Shown: one piece after another, positions 33,701 through 39,698 of the stretch
How the letters are laid out: every line of letters starts with the position of its first letter
Numbering within the stretch: the first letter of the stretch is position 1
NCBI RefSeq assembly: GCF_018918205.1
Contig: NZ_JAHLQB010000052.1
Span: 1 to 39,698 of the forward strand
DNA from: Lachnoclostridium sp. MSJ-17
GTDB taxonomy: Bacteria > Bacillota > Clostridia > Oscillospirales > Acutalibacteraceae
Direction: 5' to 3'
Length of the DNA stretch: 39,698 bases
Notes under the pieces: model-generated
What the model saw: the letters and a program-made list of their open reading frames with translations, nothing else
Databases searched by the model: none
What the model was told of the DNA's origin: nothing
Made by a program: the position numbers and the translations under genes

Positions 33701-36700
33701 GATATCACGGATCCTTAAATTCAAATTCTGAAAACAGTTACTGGGGATGTGATAGCCAAGGAAATATCATAATGTGTAGTTACGGTGAAGAAGATGGCGT
33801 GGTAACTTATGCCCCAAGTATTATTTCCTTTTTTAGTATAAGCAATTGCAATTTTCCGTTAGAATTTAACGGCACAGAACCATGGACACTACCTGAAAGC
33901 GGAAAAACAATAGTATATCTATCATCAGACTCAACATTGAAGATAAAATCAAAAGACGGAGATTTATTATCTGAAATTGTGAACGGAATCCCGATTGACG
34001 GGGTAGATGATATGGATTTTTATCCGAATTATCATACATCTACAAATGGTTCAATTTCAAGTATTGGAAAGTTGATTCTGCCCTTTACGAATTTCAAAGT
34101 TGAATATACTTCTGGCAGTGATATCACCGTGGTAGACAATAATAGTGCCATTAATCTATCAAGTGAAAAAGAAGCTGTGATTAATGTGAATATGGATAGC
34201 AATGAGGTTCAGTTTTTTGGAAATGCAAATTCTGATGTTGTTGCTCAGATTACAGAAGTTTTGGGTTCAGATGAATATACTTCTGTAGTAATAGATGGTG
34301 ATATTTCTCGAGATGATACGGTTTCAGTTTCTTTGCAAGATTCAAATCTAAATATTGATAACCAAATCCAATCCGATAGCACATTATCAATTACAACCGA
34401 CAACGAAACGGAACCTGAAGAAAAGACAATCATGACTCTTACCAATGACAAAAATAAAGGAGAGTCGATAATTGAAGATGTACGTAAAGATAATATTGTA
34501 TTAAGCGGTACCACCGGCGACTGCACATGGAAACTTACTGATGACGGTGTGCTGACAATCAGCGGTAATGGAGCGATGGGAGATTATAACAATTGGAGTA
34601 ATCATGCTCCGTGGGGACAGAGTATTACAGATGTAAAAATTGACAACGGCGTTACGAGTATTGGTGATTGCGCCTTTTATAATTGCACTATTTTGACTAG
34701 CATAACAATTCCTGACAGCATTACGAGTATCGGTGGTGCCGCGTTTTACGGCTGTACAGGGCTAAATGGCGTATATATTAGCGATGTTGCCGCTTGGTGT
34801 CAAATCAGTTTTTCGAATCAAACCGGCAATCCGCTGGGTTATGCTCATAATCTGTACATTAACAACGAACTTGTTACAGATTTGGAAATACCCGATAGCG
34901 TGACAAACATAGGTTATCTTGCGTTTTTCGGCTGTTATCCCTTAAAAAGTGTAACGATTCCTAGCAGCGTGACGAACATCGGCGATGATGCGTTTCAAGG
35001 CTGCTCTGCCTTGACCGGAGTGTATATTAGTGATATTTCCGCTTGGTGTCGGATAAAATTTAATGATTCTTTAAGCAACCCGCTTTTATTTGCAAGAAAA
35101 TTGTATATAAACAATAATCTTGTTACAAAACTAGTGATTCCCCAAGGCGTGACGAGTATCGGCAATCACGTATTTTCTAATTGCACGGCCTTGACAAACA
35201 TTACCATCCCCAAAAGCGTGATAAGTATTGGTGATATGGCATTTAATAACTGCACCGGTTTGACAAGTGTCACCATTCCCGACAGCGTGACGAATATCGG
35301 TGAATGCGCGTTTGAATACTGCACCAACTTGACAAGCATCGCCTTTCCTGACAGTGTGACAAGTATAGGAGGTTCTGCGTTTAAAAGTTGCACTGGATTA
35401 ACAAGCATCACCTTTCCTGACAGTGTGACAAGTATAGGTGGTTCTGCGTTTAGAAGTTGCACTGGATTAACAAGCATCACCATCCCCGAAAGCGTGACGA
35501 GTATCAGATATTCTACGTTTGAGAACTGTACTAGATTGGAAAGCGTCAGCATTCCAGACAGTGTGACGAGTATCGAAAGCCATGCATTTACCGGTACGGC
35601 ATGGTACAATAATCAACCCGACGGATTGGTTTATGCTGGTAAAGTTGCATATCACTACAAGGGAACAATTCCAAATACAGTTGTGTTGCAAAACGGAACA
35701 AAAGGTATTGCTGGACTCGCGTTTTCTAGTTGCACGGCCTTAACAAGCATTACCATCCCCGAAAGCGTTATAAGTATTGGCGATATGGCATTTTATAGCT
35801 GTACAGGTTTGACAAGTGTCACCATTCCCGACAGCGTAACGAGCATCGGCGATACTGCCTTTGAAAATTGCAGCAGTGATTTTACAATCTATGGATATCG
35901 TGGTTCTTATGCTCAAACTTTTGCAAAAAAATACGGATATATTTTTGTAGAGTTAGATAATGAGACTGAAAGCAGCGGGATTACTGGCGACTGCATTTGG
36001 AAACTCACTGAGGATGGTGTGCTGACAATCAGCGGTAACGGCCCAATGGGGGATTACGCATGGAATGATGAATTGCCTTGGGGAACTAGCATCAAAAAAG
36101 TGGTTGTTCAAAGCGGAGTGACAACTATTGGGTCTCATGCATTCTATAAATGCTCAGATTTATCCGAAGTTTTCTTGCCCAACACGCTATCCGAAATAAA
36201 AAGTTCTGCTTTCCGATGGTGCAGTAATCTAGTTTGTACAGAGTTACCTGAGGGATTAACTGTAATTAAAGACAATGCTTTTCGCGACTGTTCAAGATTA
36301 ACTGAAATTGTTATCCCAAGTTCTGTTAATTACATTGAAGAATTATCATTTACAAATTGCGAAAAATTGAGTACTTTTTACGTATCGTCTAATAATCCTT
36401 ACTTCTGTAGTTGTGATGGGCTATTGTACAATAAATCTTCTTCAGAACTGTTGTATTGCCCTACTGCAAAAACTACCGTTACGATTCCAGAAGGAGTAAA
36501 AAAGATTTCACGTTTTGCTTTCCATGAAAGTAAAATATGTTCTGTTGTTCTTCCTGATTCGTTAGATACTATTGACTATTGCAGTTTTAGAGATTGTAAA
36601 TACTTGCAGAATATAAAGTTTCCAAACTCAATTACTTACATAGATGGTTATGCGTTTGCTGGCTGCGCTGGCTTGACAAGTGTCACCATCTCCGACAGCG

Positions 36701-37977
36701 TGACGAGTATAGGCAAAAATGCGTTTTCAAACTGCAGCAGTGACTTAATAATTTATGGATATAGTGGTTCTTATGCACAAACTTATGCAAATAATAACGG
36801 ATTAGTGTTTGTAGAGTTGAATAATGTGACTGAATGTAGCGGGATTACCGGCGACTGCACATGGAAACTCACTGAGGACGGCGTGCTGACAATCAGCGGA
36901 AATGGAAGAATGGGAGATTATTCTTTTGAAAATGTAGCTCCGTGGGGAACTGGTGTAAAAAAAATAATAATCAATGATGGAGTAAGCAATATTGGAAAAT
37001 GTGCATTCTGTAAATGCACTCAGTTAACAGATGTTTCTATTCCTGATAGTGTCGAAAGTATTGATTATTCTGCATTTCGTTTGTGTGATAAGCTAGTTAA
37101 CGTTGCTTTACCGAAAAATCTAAAAAGTATTGGTGACTATTCATTTGCTTGGTGCGAAAGTATAAAAAGCATTACTTTTTCTAACGAATTAGTTAGTATA
37201 GGGTATATGGCTTTTCGAGCATGCAGTGAGCTTACAGAAATATCAATTCCAAGCAATGTAATATACATCGAAGGAGGTGCTTTCGCTTGGTGCATAAATC
37301 TGTCATGCATCAATGTTGAATCTGGTAATAACAAATATGATAGCAGAAATAATTGCAATGCAATAATTGAAACAAAAACAAATAAAATAATTCAAAGCTG
37401 CAATTCAACTATCATACCAAATGGCATTGAATGTATAGGTGACTGTGCCTTTTTGGGTTGTAGTAAACTTGATAAAATAACTATTCCAGATAGTGTAACT
37501 GTCATCGGTGAATCTGCGTTTCACAGCTGCTTAGGCTTGAAAAAAATAGTAATTCCAAGCACTGTGGTAACATTAGGTGGTTGGTCATTTGCGTACTGCA
37601 CATATTTAACAGAAATTGAAATCCCCAAGAGCGTAACCAGTATAGGCGATGATGCGTTCTACGCGAGTCAAAAAATCAATATTTATGGAAATGTAGATTC
37701 ATACGCGCAATTGTATGCAAATATGTATAGCATTCCATTCATTGAAATCAAAGACACTCCATTTTTAGCAGGCGACACAAACCTTGATGGAAAAATCTCT
37801 ATTAGTGATGTAACAGAAATCCAAAAATATCTTGCGGAGATAATTGACTTTTCAGACGAACAGCTTCTTTTAGCTGACACTAACGGCGACGGAATTATCA
37901 GTATTTCCGATGCTACACATCTGCAAAAGTATCTTGCCGAATTTGATGGCATCGTATTGGGAAAACAATCTGCATAA
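30727..37977 (+). CDS. Giant secreted BspA-LRR/RCC1/cysteine-protease-like protein with dockerin
   Basis: This 2416-residue protein starts at ATG 30727 after GAGGAGG and has a signal peptide (1 to about 29, ending VFA). In order: a short block of BspA-type leucine-rich repeats (about 35-200); RCC1 repeats (about 224-605; LYMWGSNKHGEIGDG type); a Thr/Pro/Glu linker; a beta domain; a papain-like domain with candidate Cys789 (WGGNCYGMS), His926 (SSHAMVLRN) and Asp950 (VYDPNHPY); three BspA modules, each opened by GDCxWKLTxDGVLTISGNG (near 1258, 1749 and 2038) and filled with LRR_5 repeats of about 23 residues; and a two-repeat dockerin (about 2347-2411). The gene is clearly more AT-rich than the first 28 kb. 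It probably acts on the cell surface or a scaffold in adhesion or proteolysis. Confidence 0.88.
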   Translation: MKKVISFLLVALTIISMFSCQFLQVFAEEVEEPEYYLRVLQNGTAVLYSYNGYKEYYEVPQYYPDYPDNEIIGIWKDAFSGNDSLRSIVINSNIIEIRERAFKDCVNLKNVELNADLDYIYEETFSGCTSLETIVLPDSIKELDPNAFANCSSLKEIFLPKNLTYTGGAFSGCNSLKTVYYSGSESDWQKIQFTNNDSNIMNQTNIIYNYTHEQAISKNNKYKFEKIELGSSHTAAINKNHELYMWGSNKHGEIGDGSSEEICTTPKKIMSNVKDVSVGCLNSAAVTENGDLYIWGNIGNGKGGKPVFVTSNVKSVVLSNATSGRYAYITTTNDLYVCGSNYCGQVGNGTTEPVETPQKILSNVNKVVLHEHQSAAITCDGQFYIWGTNTGFIVGGPDEETYLYPHKMFDNAIDIFLGLNNTAVLTNENSGKMYIWGSNSRHQIGNGDYHSVCANPYAAILSYTKQIACADQTTIAVGKNGDLWTWGESRYEYFDIRDGDYYHQKSTEDVKYYVPTGNLTSGYLINYNDKLQYFDGTNKGSVLLDSVKQICGSRVSSNVTANNNYTEGFFAAIDYDGNLYMWGENNSGELGNGTTQSATKPVKVEFETEPEQPTEPSTTPEQTKISFFDGDEISAHVGESKGVMVILDSAKYDFNDVNITSSNPDVVKINRIGIGDGPYFPEGNEKVATVYLEFVNVGSAALSVDIPDGTSKSLVVLSIEQEITKPGFTPKTDGWGFVNGEQGFNYSSTYHIPESIYEEVFGKSYTATAKANQGEIFNSMIDQSWGGNCYGMSVTACLFYLNMIEKGEYIDNNSNINSYYEELQYDNDRNAFYTRINNSKVSKLIEKYQILQDGSIRYDKGTSSTFNLIEGHYYFANEKKYRGWFKKTNTYEHIPEGDYIQHLLNIANNLDEPMVIGLSKGSGSSHAMVLRNDKKPKDLGNGWYAVYVYDPNHPYFNDELYSQCHGGVASYYINKDSNDTYIELNPSQNKWRYHGSLNSNSENSYWGCDSQGNIIMCSYGEEDGVVTYAPSIISFFSISNCNFPLEFNGTEPWTLPESGKTIVYLSSDSTLKIKSKDGDLLSEIVNGIPIDGVDDMDFYPNYHTSTNGSISSIGKLILPFTNFKVEYTSGSDITVVDNNSAINLSSEKEAVINVNMDSNEVQFFGNANSDVVAQITEVLGSDEYTSVVIDGDISRDDTVSVSLQDSNLNIDNQIQSDSTLSITTDNETEPEEKTIMTLTNDKNKGESIIEDVRKDNIVLSGTTGDCTWKLTDDGVLTISGNGAMGDYNNWSNHAPWGQSITDVKIDNGVTSIGDCAFYNCTILTSITIPDSITSIGGAAFYGCTGLNGVYISDVAAWCQISFSNQTGNPLGYAHNLYINNELVTDLEIPDSVTNIGYLAFFGCYPLKSVTIPSSVTNIGDDAFQGCSALTGVYISDISAWCRIKFNDSLSNPLLFARKLYINNNLVTKLVIPQGVTSIGNHVFSNCTALTNITIPKSVISIGDMAFNNCTGLTSVTIPDSVTNIGECAFEYCTNLTSIAFPDSVTSIGGSAFKSCTGLTSITFPDSVTSIGGSAFRSCTGLTSITIPESVTSIRYSTFENCTRLESVSIPDSVTSIESHAFTGTAWYNNQPDGLVYAGKVAYHYKGTIPNTVVLQNGTKGIAGLAFSSCTALTSITIPESVISIGDMAFYSCTGLTSVTIPDSVTSIGDTAFENCSSDFTIYGYRGSYAQTFAKKYGYIFVELDNETESSGITGDCIWKLTEDGVLTISGNGPMGDYAWNDELPWGTSIKKVVVQSGVTTIGSHAFYKCSDLSEVFLPNTLSEIKSSAFRWCSNLVCTELPEGLTVIKDNAFRDCSRLTEIVIPSSVNYIEELSFTNCEKLSTFYVSSNNPYFCSCDGLLYNKSSSELLYCPTAKTTVTIPEGVKKISRFAFHESKICSVVLPDSLDTIDYCSFRDCKYLQNIKFPNSITYIDGYAFAGCAGLTSVTISDSVTSIGKNAFSNCSSDLIIYGYSGSYAQTYANNNGLVFVELNNVTECSGITGDCTWKLTEDGVLTISGNGRMGDYSFENVAPWGTGVKKIIINDGVSNIGKCAFCKCTQLTDVSIPDSVESIDYSAFRLCDKLVNVALPKNLKSIGDYSFAWCESIKSITFSNELVSIGYMAFRACSELTEISIPSNVIYIEGGAFAWCINLSCINVESGNNKYDSRNNCNAIIETKTNKIIQSCNSTIIPNGIECIGDCAFLGCSKLDKITIPDSVTVIGESAFHSCLGLKKIVIPSTVVTLGGWSFAYCTYLTEIEIPKSVTSIGDDAFYASQKINIYGNVDSYAQLYANMYSIPFIEIKDTPFLAGDTNLDGKISISDVTEIQKYLAEIIDFSDEQLLLADTNGDGIISISDATHLQKYLAEFDGIVLGKQSA

Positions 37978-38031
37978 ACTCGATTTAAATCAGGGCATCT
38001 GAGTTTTCGGGTGCCCTGAAAAACATCTGGA

Positions 38032-38071
38032 CTTTCCAAACAACCTGTGGTATGTTGTTGTGCTTGGAAAG
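38032..38071 (+). promoter_or_regulatory. Inverted repeat before the DUF6809-like gene
   Basis: CTTTCCAA (38032-38039) and TTGGAAAG (38064-38071) are perfect complements around a 24-base centre, ending close to the ribosome binding site. It could be an operator or a translation-controlling stem. A separate CAGGGCA/TGCCCTG stem lies at 37991-38018, after the giant gene. Confidence 0.45.
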
Positions 38072-38084
38072 GCAGGTGAGCACG

Positions 38085-38357
38085 ATGACCACACTTGAAA
38101 ATCTCTACTACGGCAATATCGCTCCGCACGAATATGAAGTCGTGCGCGGCAGCGAGTATGACATTGCTGCAAAGCTGGTAATTCGCCACGAGCAGGAATT
38201 ATCTGCAACGTTGACGGAGCAGCAAAACGCCATACTTCAAAAAATCAAAGATAACCACACTGAGCTTATGAACCTCGGCGAGCGCGATGCGTTTGTCCGG
38301 GGTTTCTCTTTGGCTGTCAGGCTGATGGTTGACGCGATGAGCAGCGAAAAAACCTAA
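38085..38357 (+). CDS. Small DUF6809-like protein
   Basis: This 90-residue protein (MTTLENLYYGNIAPHEYEV onwards) has the LEnLYYGNI opening and the following helical pair (EQELSATLTEQQNAILQKIKD, then NLGERDAFVRGFSLAVRLMVDAM) seen in DUF6809 proteins, which are frequent on Firmicute mobile elements. It has no signal peptide or membrane helix and its function is unknown. I start it at ATG 38085, preceded by AGGTGAG; an upstream in-frame TTG at 38052 lies in the inverted repeat and is less likely. It lies near a serine recombinase and a DUF6076-like gene, which fits an integrated-element cargo. Confidence 0.68.
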   Translation: MTTLENLYYGNIAPHEYEVVRGSEYDIAAKLVIRHEQELSATLTEQQNAILQKIKDNHTELMNLGERDAFVRGFSLAVRLMVDAMSSEKT

Positions 38358-38467
38358 CGCGCCCTGTTTCGCCCTGCATCGCGTGAAACATAAAATCGGG
38401 TAAGTACCCGACCTTGCTCTACAAACCCCACACAGGCGATTTGTCGCGGTTTGTGGGCGCAGAAAAA

Positions 38468-38494
38468 CACCGTCTGACGTAATGTCGGGCGGTG
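38468..38494 (-). terminator. Terminator of the DUF6076-like gene
   Basis: On the minus strand an 11-bp stem (38484-38494 with 38468-38478, three G-T pairs) has a 5-base loop and is followed by TTTTT (38463-38467), 8 bases after the gene's stop. Confidence 0.85.
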
Positions 38495-38501
38495 CTGCTG
38501 T

Positions 38502-39503
38502 TTAGTCCAGTTCGTGGATGATATTCAAGAAATCATCGTCAGAGATTTCGTCATTCAACCACTGTTGTTTTGCTTGTTGCGCTTTTTCGAGCCAGTTGAA
38601 ATAATCGTCCCATTTCATCCGTATATCTTTGACGTAATGTGCTGCTGTACGCTTGGCGCGCTGATAATTTCGTTCAACAGCCATGTCATAATCTTCAAAC
38701 CCAAATAATGTTGACTGCAGCTCAGCACGCTTCTTCGGACCGATCTCACTGCACGTCTTCTTGCTGTCAGGCTGAATCCTGTCGCAGTAGAGCGTTTTCT
38801 TTTTCGTTTTGGCAACAAACAGATCTCCACAGTTCTGACAAAGACAAATATTCGGATTCAACTGAATCAGGTTCAGCAGAAGAAAGTTGAGATAATTTGC
38901 GGCGGAATCAAAGATGTAGCACTTCGTCAACCCCAAATCAGACTCCGTCTGCTTTTTCTTGTTGATGTAGTAGGTTTCCTGAAAAGTGTTGTCTAAAAGC
39001 TGCTTGTCAATTTCCAATATTCGCTTTGGTTTTTCCTCAAGCGGACACGGTAGCTCTGCGTAAATATTCGTCAGCACTTTTACGTTCTGAAAAGCTGCGC
39101 CGCAATCACGATAAATCTTTCTCTGCAAATCAATCGCTTTCTCATACCCTCTCCTGTCATCGGGAGAGGGCTTTTCTATTTTGGAGAGTTCCGCGTTAAG
39201 CAACAGACCGAGAATAGTGTTGATAGACCGAAATATTTTTACAACTTGCAGATTCTGTGTGAAGATACGTTCCGCTCTTGCAGGAGAATACCGTTTTTCA
39301 ATAACCGGTTCCTGATTGACATAGCTAAGCGCAATCTGAATTGCGTCGCTGTCTGTGCTGATAAGCGAAATCAATTCTTTCGCAAAGCTGCTCTTATATA
39401 ACTTTTTAAAATTTTCACCATCACAATAAATCAAACCGAATTTCTGCTTTTTTCCGGGGACAAGGTATAATCCTTTTTTAATAATCAAAAAGACCGCATC
39501 CAA
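38502..39503 (-). CDS. DUF6076-like zinc-ribbon protein of unknown function
   Basis: About 333 residues are visible. The C-terminal half carries CLCQNCGDLFVAKTKKKTLYCDR and then KKTCSEIGPKKRAELQ, a CxxC...C...C zinc-ribbon followed by a basic helix, as in DUF6076 proteins often found beside integrases in Firmicutes. The N-terminal half is helical with no recognised motif. The start is uncertain: the TTG at 39501-39503 has no ribosome binding site, and the frame stays open for 24 more codons upstream to a TAA at 39576-39578, including a CDFC pair. A leaderless non-ATG start near 39572 or a sequencing error are both possible. DNA binding is a guess from the zinc-ribbon. Confidence 0.68.
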   Translation of the reverse strand: MDAVFLIIKKGLYLVPGKKQKFGLIYCDGENFKKLYKSSFAKELISLISTDSDAIQIALSYVNQEPVIEKRYSPARAERIFTQNLQVVKIFRSINTILGLLLNAELSKIEKPSPDDRRGYEKAIDLQRKIYRDCGAAFQNVKVLTNIYAELPCPLEEKPKRILEIDKQLLDNTFQETYYINKKKQTESDLGLTKCYIFDSAANYLNFLLLNLIQLNPNICLCQNCGDLFVAKTKKKTLYCDRIQPDSKKTCSEIGPKKRAELQSTLFGFEDYDMAVERNYQRAKRTAAHYVKDIRMKWDDYFNWLEKAQQAKQQWLNDEISDDDFLNIIHELD

Positions 39504-39580
39504 TCTGGCTGTCAGGGATGGAACTTTGCAAAAATCGCAAGTTTCATCGCTGATATATTTATGTCTGAAAATCCGTTACA

Positions 39581-39609
39581 ATTATATCATGATAATTATC
39601 AAAAGCCAA
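39581..39609 (-). promoter_or_regulatory. Promoter of the DUF6076-like gene with palindrome in the spacer
   Basis: On the minus strand TTGGCT (39604-39609) and perfect TATAAT (39581-39586) are 17 bases apart. The palindrome GATAATTATC (39591-39600) fills the spacer and may be an operator. Confidence 0.65.
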
Positions 39610-39698
39610 TAGCTAAAGGCAAGACAATTGAATAATCCTATCCGAGTGAGAGATATATCCGGAGCCGTAGTTATGCGATGACCGGAAGCGAGCGAACA

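Noticed and set aside
34500..37700. Periodic repeats as a CRISPR or satellite array
   Set aside because: They are in-frame repeats of about 69 bases encoding leucine-rich repeat units.
38397..38412. Perfect TCGGGT/ACCCGA hairpin as a terminator of the DUF6809-like gene
   Set aside because: No T run follows on either side, so its role is unclear; it may be a small leader or operator palindrome.

Overview
The window looks like a chromosomal segment of a strictly anaerobic Gram-positive gut or rumen bacterium of the Ruminococcus/Oscillospirales type. The reasons are dockerin domains on two secreted proteins, a type III glutamine synthetase, a Feo-only iron uptake cluster, a fumarate-reductase-like iron-sulfur subunit, strong AGGAGG-type ribosome binding sites and near-consensus sigma-A promoters. 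The species cannot be fixed from the sequence alone.

Layout. (1) 1-3.5 kb: the tail of a fumarate reductase/succinate dehydrogenase iron-sulfur subunit, then a secreted M6-family metalloprotease ending in a dockerin. (2) 3.6-6.8 kb: Fe-S assembly genes (IscU and NifS/IscS, minus strand), a PadR regulator overlapping a HAAS/DUF1700-type protein, and an IscR-like Rrf2 regulator. (3) 7.0-9.8 kb: the Leloir pair galK-galT, overlapping by 4 bp. (4) 9.9-22 kb: an ammonium-assimilation block. An Amt transporter fused to a P-II domain and GSIII (glnN) lie on the minus strand; gltB-gltD-pyrG run divergently on the plus strand. The glnN leader has an intrinsic terminator overlapped by a small A1/G4 hexaloop hairpin, and the amt leader has an exact tandem 40-bp repeat, one copy of which forms the same kind of hairpin. 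This suggests ANTAR-type (NitR/NasR-like) antitermination of nitrogen genes. (5) 22.3-24.6 kb: a HEAT-like protein, a GNAT acetyltransferase and a CorA transporter. (6) 24.6-28.4 kb: an iron cluster (DtxR-family regulator, feoA, feoA, feoB, small Cys-rich FeoB-associated protein) with three matching palindromes, one before each transcription segment. (7) 28.4-39.7 kb: an accessory region. It holds a decayed iron-alcohol-dehydrogenase fragment, a large serine recombinase, a visibly more AT-rich 2416-residue secreted protein (BspA-type leucine-rich repeats, RCC1 repeats, a papain-like cysteine-protease-like domain and a C-terminal dockerin) behind a 116-bp inverted-repeat leader, and DUF6809-like and DUF6076-like genes typical of Firmicute mobile elements.

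How the parts work together: the nitrogen block covers ammonium entry and sensing (Amt-PII), capture into glutamine (GSIII), transfer to glutamate (GltBD) and use of glutamine by CTP synthase. The Feo block imports Fe(II), and IscU/NifS with the IscR-like regulator builds the Fe-S clusters needed by GltBD and the fumarate reductase subunit. The two dockerin proteins imply a cohesin scaffold elsewhere in the genome. No tRNA, rRNA or CRISPR array was seen.
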